39,767 nt of DNA from JAKSCF01 sp028279945. Lineage in GTDB: Bacteria; Bacillota; Clostridia; Peptostreptococcales; JAAYPU01. The stretch covers positions 1 to 39,767 of the forward strand of contig JANQMT010000069.1 of the NCBI GenBank assembly GCA_028279945.1. Reading direction: 5' to 3'. Each line of letters starts with the position of its first letter. Position 1 is the stretch's first letter. Below, in pieces: positions 31,562 through 39,562 of the stretch. The position numbers and the translations under genes are program-made. Under the pieces are notes generated by a model. It was given only the letters and a program-made list of their open reading frames with translations, was not told the origin of the DNA and made no database searches.

Positions 31562-32959
31562 TTATAGTAATCTGCTGACTTCCGCTAAATCTATTTCTTT
31601 TCCATCGTTATGATCTTGCTTCATTTGTCTTAGTTTTCTAATATTCTTTTCATTTAGCGAATATCCAAACAAAAAGAAGACACTTATGCCGCATATTACA
31701 GCAGGAATAATTGTACCGGTGCTGATAATACCATCCATAGCTTCACTGGTTATTGCCTCAGGATCGTATCGATATAGAGAGAAGAATATTCCCAGCAGCC
31801 ACATTCCTAAAGCAGTCCCAAGTTTTATCATAAATGAGAAGAATGAAATTAATACGCCCTCATTTTTAAGTCCGGTTTTTAGCTCAGCCACATCTGCTAT
31901 ATCATAAATCATAGCATATGAATTTACAAAGAAACCTGCAACACCTACCCCACAAGCTAATAGTATTCCCCAAACCGTTACCATTGTTAATGGAATAAAT
32001 TTATAAATACCAAAACCTATGGTTATAAATATTACAGAAAAAATCAATGTATTTTTATTACCTATCACTTTACCAAGCTTACCCATGATTGGAGAAAGGA
32101 TAACTACCATCAATGCATATATGACATATATATTTGAAATGGTTGTTTCGCTTGCACCTATGACTTTTTCAAACAGATATACTTGAGCCGATGTATATAG
32201 CATTATGCCTGTAAAAGCAAATAATGTATAAAGTAAAATGTTCCGATAAGGTTTAATTTTGAATCCTTCAATTACCGACTTAAGAACATTAACTTTTTCT
32301 TCTTCAATAACTTCATTAATCGGTTCTTTGCCTTTTGTGGCAAAATATGAAACTATGAAAGATCCTGCTATTAATACGCCCATAATAAGAGCAGTTGCAC
32401 TCCATGCTGCATTAGCATTTCCAAAGGTCTCTTCAAATTTTGCAAGCAATAAGAACGCGTACCCTGCAATCCCATATCCAAAGTAATTAAAGCTTGAACA
32501 CATCCATCTAAGAGAAAGACGTTCTTCATGATCCCTGCTTATTTCTCCCCCCAATACCATATAAGGAATATCTACAGCTGTAAATACAACCCAAAACAAT
32601 ATGTTAATAACGATAAAGTATAAAACTTGAGCTGTACCTGTTAACGGTACATTAGTAAATAGTAATAATACCACAATACCTAATGGAACACTGAATTTTA
32701 TAATCCAAGGTCTTCTTTTTCCATTTGGATTTTTACTGGTGTCTGAAAGATGCCCAATATATGGATCTGTAACAGCATCCCAAACTACAGCAATCAAAGA
32801 AATGGTTCCTGCAATAGCTGGACCAACCCCAGCATAATCTATTAAAAAATACATGAAAAAAAGGTAATAGAAATTGTAGGCGACACATTCTCCAAATGTG
32901 CCAATGGAGTAACCCACTTTTGTTCCGAGAGAAAGTTTACCGTTAGTTATTGCACTCAT
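31562..32959 (-). CDS. GPH-family cation symporter (MFS type), second copy
   Basis: A 465-residue protein with about 12 membrane helices and GPH marks: VWDAVTDPYIGHLSDTS, GKRRPWIIKF, AVDIPYMVLGGEIS. It is the last gene of an operon with agmatine deiminase and two carbamoylputrescine amidases (30-nt gap, AGGAGG before the ATG). It is only a distant paralog of the symporter at 26534-27958, which suggests different substrates, e.g. agmatine versus carbamoylputrescine. Sugar transport cannot be excluded from sequence. Confidence 0.87.
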   Translation of the reverse strand: MSAITNGKLSLGTKVGYSIGTFGECVAYNFYYLFFMYFLIDYAGVGPAIAGTISLIAVVWDAVTDPYIGHLSDTSKNPNGKRRPWIIKFSVPLGIVVLLLFTNVPLTGTAQVLYFIVINILFWVVFTAVDIPYMVLGGEISRDHEERLSLRWMCSSFNYFGYGIAGYAFLLLAKFEETFGNANAAWSATALIMGVLIAGSFIVSYFATKGKEPINEVIEEEKVNVLKSVIEGFKIKPYRNILLYTLFAFTGIMLYTSAQVYLFEKVIGASETTISNIYVIYALMVVILSPIMGKLGKVIGNKNTLIFSVIFITIGFGIYKFIPLTMVTVWGILLACGVGVAGFFVNSYAMIYDIADVAELKTGLKNEGVLISFFSFMIKLGTALGMWLLGIFFSLYRYDPEAITSEAMDGIISTGTIIPAVICGISVFFLFGYSLNEKNIRKLRQMKQDHNDGKEIDLAEVSRLL

Positions 32960-32989
32960 AGTAATTGCCCTCCTTTTATAAATTAATGT

Positions 32990-33865
32990 TTATAAAGTTA
33001 TATTTAATAACTCCTGATATGAATCTGGTCTTCTGTCTCTATGAAATTGCAGTATGTCTCTTGCTCTTTTAACTTCATTCAAATCCACTTCAGCCATAAT
33101 AATTTCATCTTCTTTGGTTTGGGCTTCTGAAACAATTTCTCCCCAAGGGTCTGCTACAAAACTCGTCCCATAAAATGTCATATATCCACTTCCATCTGCA
33201 GCATCTTCTCTACCGATTCGATTGGGTGCAGCGACAAACATATTATTGTGAACAGCATTGGATACGATTGCTTTTCTCCACGGCTTCGTTGTGACTAATT
33301 CGGGAATATCTGCATTCACCCCTATTGCAGTAGGATAAAACACTATTTCAGCACCTTTCAGAGCAAGGATTCTTGATGGTTCCGGAAACCATTCGTCCCA
33401 ACAAATTAATACACCTATTGTTCCAAACTTCGTTTTAAATACAGGATAACCTGTATCTCCAGGAGTAAAATAATATTTTTCGATAAATCTAGGTGCTTCC
33501 GGAATATGGTGTTTTCTATATTTCCCTAAGTATTCACCATCTGCATCATATACCGATGCAGTATTAAAGTATAGTCCATCGGCTGCATGCTCATAAAATG
33601 AACATATGGTTACTATACCCAATTCTTTTGATAGTGATTGCAGCTTTTTATTGGTTGGTCCTTTTAACGGCTCCGCCCAGCCATATTTTTCAACATCTAT
33701 TATCTGAGGAAAATACATACCGTTAAATAACTCTTGAGTGCAAACAATCTGTGCCCCTTTTTTAGCTGCCGTTCTAATTAGATCTTCTGCTTTATCTAAA
33801 TTCTTTTGTCTATTTGGTTCACATGCATGTTGAATTAATGCTACTTTTACCATTCTTTTTTCCAA
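32990..33865 (-). CDS. aguB: N-carbamoylputrescine amidase (paralog 2)
   Basis: A 291-residue carbon-nitrogen hydrolase of the nitrilase fold, hydrolysing N-carbamoylputrescine to putrescine, CO2 and ammonia. The catalytic triad is visible: Glu in CTQELFNGMYF, Lys in YRKHHIPE, Cys in GVLICWDEWFPEP. The TTG at 33865 is used with GAAGGTG upstream; the ATG at 33853 is an alternative. It follows a close paralog (33923-34795) after 57 nt, which looks like a tandem duplication. Confidence 0.93.
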   Translation of the reverse strand: MEKRMVKVALIQHACEPNRQKNLDKAEDLIRTAAKKGAQIVCTQELFNGMYFPQIIDVEKYGWAEPLKGPTNKKLQSLSKELGIVTICSFYEHAADGLYFNTASVYDADGEYLGKYRKHHIPEAPRFIEKYYFTPGDTGYPVFKTKFGTIGVLICWDEWFPEPSRILALKGAEIVFYPTAIGVNADIPELVTTKPWRKAIVSNAVHNNMFVAAPNRIGREDAADGSGYMTFYGTSFVADPWGEIVSEAQTKEDEIIMAEVDLNEVKRARDILQFHRDRRPDSYQELLNITL

Positions 33866-33922
33866 CTGATCACCTTCTTTCTTTTTTTAAAAATAGCTAT
33901 ATTAAATCAGTATCCATAATTA

Positions 33923-34795
33923 TTAAAGTGAAGTTTTTAATAATTCGCCGTATGAGTCCGGTCTTCTGTCTCTATGGAATTGAAGTATATCTCTGGCTCT
34001 TTTTATTTCACTTAAATCCACTTCTTGTATAATGACTTCATCTTCAATGGTTTTTGATTCTGTTAAGATGGTTCCCCAAGGGTTACTGACAAAGCTCCTG
34101 CCATAGAATGTCATGTGCCCGCTTCCATCCGCTGCATCTTCTCTACCAACTCTATTAACAGCAGCTATAAACATATTGTTATGAATACCATGTGCTTTGA
34201 TGGCGTCCATCCATGATTGTGATGTATCTAAATCCGGATTATCAGGTTCTGAGCCTATTGCAGATGGATAGAACACTATTTCTGCTCCTTTTAATGCAAG
34301 GATTCTGGATGGCTCTGGGAACCATTCGTCCCAACAAATCAACACGCCAATTTTCCCATATTTGGTCTTAAATACCGGATAACCTGTATCTCCAGGCGTA
34401 AAGTAATACTTTTCAATATATTGAGGCCCTTCGGGTATATGGTGTTTCCTATATTTCCCAAGATATTCACCGTCTTCATACACTGCAACGGTATTAAAAT
34501 ATATCCCATCTGCTGCATGCTCATAAAGAGAACATATGATGACAACCCCTAATTCTTTGGATAAATTCTTTATAGTATGCCATGTAGGGCTATCTATGGG
34601 TTCCGCCCATTCATATTTTTCTACATCTATGATTTGAGGAAAATACATACCGTTAAATAACTCTTGTGTACAAATAACCTGAGCCCCTTGTGCAGCGGCG
34701 TTTCTAATCAATCCAATGGCTTTGTTTAAATTTTCTTGTCTATCTTGGCCACAAGAATGTTGGATTAATCCTATTTTTACATTTCTTCCGCTCAT
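33923..34795 (-). CDS. aguB: N-carbamoylputrescine amidase (paralog 1)
   Basis: A 290-residue nitrilase-fold amidase with the same triad as its neighbour (CTQELFNGMYF, YRKHHIPEGPQ, GVLICWDEWFPEP). ATG 34795 has GGGAGA upstream; the GTG at 34813 has none. It sits 22 nt after agmatine deiminase, so the two steps agmatine to carbamoylputrescine to putrescine are co-expressed. Residues differ from paralog 2 mainly around the entrance loop, e.g. IGSEPDNPD versus IGVNADIPE, which may alter preference. Confidence 0.94.
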   Translation of the reverse strand: MSGRNVKIGLIQHSCGQDRQENLNKAIGLIRNAAAQGAQVICTQELFNGMYFPQIIDVEKYEWAEPIDSPTWHTIKNLSKELGVVIICSLYEHAADGIYFNTVAVYEDGEYLGKYRKHHIPEGPQYIEKYYFTPGDTGYPVFKTKYGKIGVLICWDEWFPEPSRILALKGAEIVFYPSAIGSEPDNPDLDTSQSWMDAIKAHGIHNNMFIAAVNRVGREDAADGSGHMTFYGRSFVSNPWGTILTESKTIEDEVIIQEVDLSEIKRARDILQFHRDRRPDSYGELLKTSL

Positions 34796-34817
34796 ACTGA
34801 TTCTCCCTTTCACTTAA

Positions 34818-35864
34818 TTACTTTGGCTGTTGCTGCGTCACGCAGTGAATCATGCCTCCGTACTGAAATAATTTACATACATTAATACCCACAATTCTTC
34901 TGCCTGGGAATTGACCTTCAACTATTTTTAGTCCCAGCGCATCGTTTTCATCTCCGTATATGGGAACCAGTACGACTTCATTTCCAATATAAAAATTCAA
35001 ATAGGACCCTTTACAACCGGCATCCTGAACAATGTTTTTTGTTACTGGTACCGGAATGAGTTGAAATGGTTTTCCATCTATATTGCTTGATTGTCTCAAT
35101 TCTCCATAATGCTTTTCCTGAGCTTCTAAAAGATACTGGTCACTGTCTCCATAAGGATCATATTCATATAGTATTGTATTTTCCTTTGAGAAACGTGCAG
35201 CACCATCTATATGGAAATCTGTTACTTCATTTTGATTTTCTTCTCCTGGAATACCGGTAATCCAAATGAAATTTGTTACTCCTAAATACTCAGTCAATGC
35301 CTTTTCAATTTCTTCCTGACTTACATTAGGGTTTCTGTTGTCATTTATAATGGATGACTTAGCAGCCATAAAGCTGCCATTTCCGTTTACTTCTATACCA
35401 CCACCCTCTAAACACACGTTCACATCCACTCTGGGTATACCATATTTTGGGCCTATTTTAACCGGTACCATCGTATCCTTTTCATAAGGAAATCTATTTC
35501 CCCATCCGTTGAAAATCCAATTGGTTATCCAATTATTATCATTTTCATCTTTTACAAAGATTGGACCATTATCTCTTATCCAAATATCATCCGTTTCTTG
35601 AATTAAGAAATCAACTTTAGCTAGATTCACATCTGCTTCTTTTAACTTAGAAATAACATGCAGCTTTTCTTCATCATTGCACACCACAATATGGACATTT
35701 TCTCCATAATGCAGTTCCTTTGTCATCGTCACCCATATATCCTCTAATTTACTTCTATAAGATTCACCTTTATTGGTTCCATCATGAGGCCATTGCAGCC
35801 ATGTACCCTCATGCGGCTCCCATTCTGCAGGCATAAAATATTTCATATGATTTGGTTTTTTCAA
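34818..35864 (-). CDS. aguA: Agmatine deiminase (paralog 1, operon head)
   Basis: A 348-residue cytoplasmic agmatine deiminase with MPAEWEPHEGTWLQWPHDG, TDDIWIRDNGPIFV, DFHIDGAARF (His) and GGMIHCVTQQQP (Cys). It starts at TTG with AAGGAGGG 6-7 nt upstream; the next ATG is too far from it. It heads the aguA-aguB-aguB-GPH operon under a promoter with a 19-bp spacer (35900-35930), divergent from the GntR gene. Confidence 0.94.
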   Translation of the reverse strand: MKKPNHMKYFMPAEWEPHEGTWLQWPHDGTNKGESYRSKLEDIWVTMTKELHYGENVHIVVCNDEEKLHVISKLKEADVNLAKVDFLIQETDDIWIRDNGPIFVKDENDNNWITNWIFNGWGNRFPYEKDTMVPVKIGPKYGIPRVDVNVCLEGGGIEVNGNGSFMAAKSSIINDNRNPNVSQEEIEKALTEYLGVTNFIWITGIPGEENQNEVTDFHIDGAARFSKENTILYEYDPYGDSDQYLLEAQEKHYGELRQSSNIDGKPFQLIPVPVTKNIVQDAGCKGSYLNFYIGNEVVLVPIYGDENDALGLKIVEGQFPGRRIVGINVCKLFQYGGMIHCVTQQQPK

Positions 35865-35899
35865 TATTGACCCTCCTTATACGTTTATGAATTGAACTC

Positions 35900-35930
35900 A
35901 TTTTAAAGCCTGACATTGTGTGAATGTCAA
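35900..35930 (-). promoter_or_regulatory. Promoter of the aguA-aguB operon with 19-bp spacer (MerR-type)
   Basis: TTGACA (35925-35930), a 19-bp spacer and TAAAAT (35900-35905). TGACATT-CACAC-AATGTCA is a 7-bp perfect dyad covering the -35 box and spacer. Thirteen bases (TCACACAATGTCA) recur in inverse orientation at 30455-30467. Confidence 0.7.
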
Positions 35931-35976
35931 TGACTTTTTTGAAAATTCTGTAGAAACATAATTTTCCAAACAAAGA

Positions 35977-36018
35977 GACAGTTCATCTGTTTGATTTTCT
36001 TCAAACAGATGAACTGTC
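35977..36018. repeat. Dispersed palindromic repeat, copy B
   Basis: GACAGTTCATCTGTTTGA and its exact complement TCAAACAGATGAACTGTC form an 18-bp perfect inverted repeat with a 6-nt loop. It lies in the 370-bp divergent region between aguA and the GntR gene. The rest of that region (36019-36234) is AT-rich and shows no gene. Confidence 0.85.
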
Positions 36019-36234
36019 ATATTAATTATTTGCAGTATTGTTATTTGTCTATTGTATTCTGTCTGTTTTAGTTTTAATATAGAATAAAAAAAAACCTTAT
36101 TAAAAAGAATTAAGTGAAATAAAATCATAACTATTTATTAATCACTAATATAATGTTATAATTTTCTATTAATTATAAAAGTATTTCTTTTAATGTAAAC
36201 AATAGTAAATGACACATCGTATAAGGAGGGTTGT

Positions 36235-36897
36235 ATGGAGAAATATCTATCTTTAAAAGATTATGCGTATAATTACATATCAGAAAAAATATCCAATGGT
36301 TCTTTACAAGCAGAAGAAAGAATAAATGAACAGGATATTTGTAACGAGCTTCATCTTAGTCGAACACCTGTGAGAGAAGCTCTAATCCAATTAGCTAGTG
36401 AAGGGTATGTTGAAAAGCTCCCCCGTAAAGGATTTATGGTTAAAAAAATTGATACAAAAAAAGCATCGGATTTATACACCATCATAGGCGCCTTAGATGG
36501 ATTGGCTGCTTTTTTAGCGATTAATCGAATGACTGAAGATGATCTCAATCGAATGGAGTACTTATTGGAGGAAATGGCTCGGTCCATAAAAGAACATGAA
36601 TTGGATACATATTACCAATCTCAGATAGCTTTTCATAATGTTTATGTCGATAAGTGTAATAATTCTGAATTGATTAAATTAATTCATCTATATAAAAACA
36701 GTTTTTTAAGAAAAGCCTATATATCCAACGAAAATAAAGACATATTTAATATTTTAGAACACACTAACGCAGAACATAAAAAAATATTAGACCTTTTTAA
36801 AGAAAAAGATGCTGTGAAAATTCGTGAATTTTTACAAAACGTTCACTTTACAAACTTTTCAATTTTCTACCAATCTTCTATTACAATGGACAGTTAA
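36235..36897 (+). CDS. GntR-family regulator (FadR/FCD type)
   Basis: A 220-residue regulator with an N-terminal winged HTH at about 5-75 (EERINEQDICNELHLSRTPVREALIQLASEGYV is the recognisable part) and an all-helical FCD-type ligand domain after it. GGAGG lies 5 nt before the ATG. It is the only complete plus-strand gene. It converges with the BKACE-aminotransferase pair and diverges from aguA, so either or both may be targets; FCD regulators often bind carboxylate ligands. Confidence 0.92.
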   Translation: MEKYLSLKDYAYNYISEKISNGSLQAEERINEQDICNELHLSRTPVREALIQLASEGYVEKLPRKGFMVKKIDTKKASDLYTIIGALDGLAAFLAINRMTEDDLNRMEYLLEEMARSIKEHELDTYYQSQIAFHNVYVDKCNNSELIKLIHLYKNSFLRKAYISNENKDIFNILEHTNAEHKKILDLFKEKDAVKIREFLQNVHFTNFSIFYQSSITMDS

Positions 36898-36900
36898 AAC

Positions 36901-36933
36901 AAATCCACTTTTAGTAACTTTAAAAGTGGATTT
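36901..36933. terminator. Bidirectional terminator between GntR and BKACE genes
   Basis: AAATCCACTTTT and AAAAGTGGATTT form a 12-bp perfect stem with T-rich sequence on both sides (TTTGTT to the right; TTTGTTTT on the other strand). Confidence 0.75.
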
Positions 36934-36982
36934 GTTAAAACCATGATTTATTATAAGGGTAAACTGACCATACATTATCATA

Positions 36983-37795
36983 TTACAGCTTCAAGATATT
37001 TCTGGCTTCATCAGGTGCAGCAATTTGCCTTCCCAGTTCTTTAGCGATTCGTACGACTCTTTCTACCAGCATTGAATTGGTAGCAAGTTGATTCTTGTCA
37101 TAGTATATAACATCTTCAATTCCTGTCCGTACATGGCCGCCCAATAATATGGCCATGGTAATCATAGATACCTGAGATTTTCCAATACCACTCACTGTAA
37201 AAGTAGCGTCTTCGGGTAAGCTCTCAGCCATAAACATCAGATTTTTAGGCGTTCCCTGAATAGAACCCGGCACATTCATTACCAAATTAAAATGAAGCGG
37301 ACCTTTTAATATTCCTTTTTTTAATAGCTTTTTTGCATTTGAAATCATGCCTATATCAAAAGCTTCTATTTCCGGTTTGATATCATGGTCATACATTTTT
37401 TTAGCTAAAGCTTCAATAAGCTCAGGCGAATTGGCATTAATGCTGTTTGAGAAGTTAGAAGACCCTGTGGCTAAGCTTGCCATTTCAATGTTCAGATCCA
37501 ACATTTGGCCTCTCCATTTTATAGTATTTTCTCCGCCTCTGGGCCCTGTCGAAAGCTGTTTGATGATATCGATTTTTTCTTCATCTAGTTTCAAAAGAAC
37601 TTTTTCGAATAAATCTCGTCTGCTGGTTGGCAGCCCCTCTTCATCTCTAACATGAATATGCGCAAGGGATGCGCCAAGCTGCCGACATGCTTTTATATCT
37701 TCAACGATTTCATCAATGGTAATAGGTGTATCGGGATTCAGCGCTTTTGTTGGAACATTTCCAGTCGGTGCAATGGTTATAATTAATGGTTGCAT
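36983..37795 (-). CDS. Beta-keto acid cleavage enzyme (BKACE; 3-keto-5-aminohexanoate cleavage family)
   Basis: A 270-residue DUF849 enzyme. This family condenses a beta-keto acid with acetyl-CoA and cleaves it to acetoacetate and a new acyl-CoA; the founding member acts in lysine fermentation. Visible are APTGNVPTKALNP, HIHVRDEEGLPTSRRDLF (metal-binding His residues), QLSTGPRGG, KPEIEAFDIGM and GHVRTGIEDVIYY. GGAGG precedes the ATG, 10 nt after the aminotransferase stop. The paired aminotransferase suggests a beta-amino acid is first converted to the beta-keto acid. Exact substrate is unknown. Confidence 0.9.
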   Translation of the reverse strand: MQPLIITIAPTGNVPTKALNPDTPITIDEIVEDIKACRQLGASLAHIHVRDEEGLPTSRRDLFEKVLLKLDEEKIDIIKQLSTGPRGGENTIKWRGQMLDLNIEMASLATGSSNFSNSINANSPELIEALAKKMYDHDIKPEIEAFDIGMISNAKKLLKKGILKGPLHFNLVMNVPGSIQGTPKNLMFMAESLPEDATFTVSGIGKSQVSMITMAILLGGHVRTGIEDVIYYDKNQLATNSMLVERVVRIAKELGRQIAAPDEARNILKL

Positions 37796-37805
37796 TTTTT
37801 ACCTC

Positions 37806-39197
37806 CTATTTATCTTCGCAAGCTTCTTCTTTCAATAAAGGACTTACATGCTCGCATGTTTTAATGATGGCTTTTTCCAGGCCATCCACTAATTCATCAA
37901 TTTCACTTTTATTGATATTGATTGGCGGTGTAATCAATATATGATCTCCTCTATTCCCATCTACGCTGCCGCCTCCGGGATACATGATGACCCCTTCATT
38001 AAGGCAATTATTCATAACCAAATTATTGACTTTGTTCTTTAGCTCAAAAGGTTTTTTTGTATCTTGATTCTTTACAAATTCTATGCCTATCATAAGCCCC
38101 TTACCTCTAATGTCGCCTACTATAGGGTATTGATACAGCTTCTTAAGCTTTTTCATCATGTATTGTCCCATTCTATCGCTGTTTTCTACGTATTTTTCTC
38201 TTTCCACTATTTCAATAACTTTACTGGCTATACCACAAGATAAGGGATTCCCTCCATAAGTATGCCCGTGCACAAAGATACCACTGCCTTTTACCATGAT
38301 CGTATCAAATATTTCATCAGATACCACGGCTGCACCTATAGGAGTGTACCCACAGCTCATACCTTTTGCTGCTATTATAATATCCGGTTGAACACCATAA
38401 TGATCGATTCCAAATTTACGTCCTGTTCTACCAAACCCTGACATAACTTCATCTATAATTAATAAAATATCATACTTGTCACATATTTCTTTTATCATTT
38501 GAAAATATATGGGTTCGGGGTGTATACCGGGTGTTGCGGAACCTACTACCGGTTCTGATATAAAAGCTGCAATATTATCGGGTCCTTGTCGTAATATTTC
38601 CCCTTCTAATTCTGAAGCAGCTTTAATACTGGTCTCTTCCAATGTTTTACATTCCCATGGATTCCTATAATGATAAAATTGATGAATCTTAGGGAAATTA
38701 ATCAACATAGGGTCATATATGGTTCTTCTTTCTGAAATGCCCGTCATAGAAAGTGACCCTAATGTATTGCCATGAAAAGAATTCCACTTTGAAATCACTT
38801 TCCATTTCGAACTCATGTTGCCATCTCTTTCAATGAAGTATTCTCTCACCATTTTAATTGCTGTTTCTGATGCTTCTGAACCGCCGGATACAAAGTAGAC
38901 ATGGTTTAAATCGCCTGGTGCCCATTTTGCAACTTTTTCAGCACAATCTTCAATGGTATCCACTGTCCATCTTGAGAGGTGTGTAAATGCTATGCGTTCC
39001 ATTTGTTTTTTTGTATACTCTGCTACTTCATGGTTTCCATGTCCTATATTGGCTACAGATGATCCTGAGCAGGCATCTAAATATCTTCTTCCGTCTTCTG
39101 TGAATAGATATACACCGTCTCCTCTTACCACTTTGGGGTAATGCCAATTTTGATTTCTATAGAAAACATGATTCTTGGGAGCTAAGTTTAAACTCAA
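37806..39197 (-). CDS. Class III aminotransferase paired with BKACE
   Basis: A 463-residue PLP-dependent aminotransferase of the omega-amino acid group. Motifs are YLDACSGSSVANIGHGN, VSGGSEASETAIKM (phosphate cup), ISEPVVGSATPGIHP, IDEVMSGFGRTGRKFG, AAKGMSCGYTPIGA (Schiff-base Lys) and HGHTYGGNPLSCG. It is clearly distinct from the PatA-like enzyme at 24786-26153. The start is TTG 39197 with AGAAGGG 11 nt upstream, a long gap; no ATG is available. It forms an operon with BKACE. Confidence 0.9.
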   Translation of the reverse strand: MSLNLAPKNHVFYRNQNWHYPKVVRGDGVYLFTEDGRRYLDACSGSSVANIGHGNHEVAEYTKKQMERIAFTHLSRWTVDTIEDCAEKVAKWAPGDLNHVYFVSGGSEASETAIKMVREYFIERDGNMSSKWKVISKWNSFHGNTLGSLSMTGISERRTIYDPMLINFPKIHQFYHYRNPWECKTLEETSIKAASELEGEILRQGPDNIAAFISEPVVGSATPGIHPEPIYFQMIKEICDKYDILLIIDEVMSGFGRTGRKFGIDHYGVQPDIIIAAKGMSCGYTPIGAAVVSDEIFDTIMVKGSGIFVHGHTYGGNPLSCGIASKVIEIVEREKYVENSDRMGQYMMKKLKKLYQYPIVGDIRGKGLMIGIEFVKNQDTKKPFELKNKVNNLVMNNCLNEGVIMYPGGGSVDGNRGDHILITPPININKSEIDELVDGLEKAIIKTCEHVSPLLKEEACEDK

Positions 39198-39339
39198 TTT
39201 ACTCGTATCCCTTCTTAATTATTGTATGAATTTAAAATTACTCTTTTTTTATTTTATGACGAATTTGAACCTTGGTTGTTAGACTCAGTAGTATTTAACA
39301 TTTTTTTTTAACGTTTATTAACTTCTTATATTGTACCAT

Positions 39340-39368
39340 ATGCACCACTTGTTTTCAGTGTAACTTCC
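39340..39368 (-). promoter_or_regulatory. Candidate promoter of the aminotransferase-BKACE operon
   Basis: On the minus strand CTGAAA, a 17-bp spacer and TACAAT lie about 140 nt upstream of the TTG start. The -35 box is weak. Confidence 0.4.
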
Positions 39369-39405
39369 AATCATATCATAAATAAATTTTATCCCATTTT
39401 ATTCA

Positions 39406-39417
39406 TTTGTACAAATC
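39406..39417. promoter_or_regulatory. Candidate GntR/FCD operator
   Basis: ATTTGTACAAAT is a 12-bp perfect palindrome with the TGT-ACA core common in FadR-type GntR sites. It lies about 50 bp upstream of the candidate promoter of the aminotransferase gene. Assignment to the nearby GntR protein is inferred. The rest of 39198-39480 is AT-rich with no gene seen. Confidence 0.4.
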
Positions 39418-39483
39418 ATTAAGTAAAATAAAATTAGATACATCAAGAATTTTTAATTGCTGAGTATTATGTTTTCAATCTGA

Positions 39484-39511
39484 AAAAGACCCAGAACACT
39501 CCGGGTCTTTT
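39484..39511 (-). terminator. Terminator of the transaldolase-like gene
   Basis: AAAAGACCC and GGGTCTTTT form a 9-bp stem with a 10-nt loop; on the minus strand TTTTTCAG continues the T run. Confidence 0.75.
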
Positions 39512-39562
39512 AAGAGGGAATAAAAAAATGATAACTGAAAGGGTATTTCAGTGTCAAACTTA

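Noticed and set aside
35898..36128. 76-codon minus-strand frame upstream of aguA
   Set aside because: It spans the palindromic repeat and the aguA promoter and is AT-rich; an unlikely protein.
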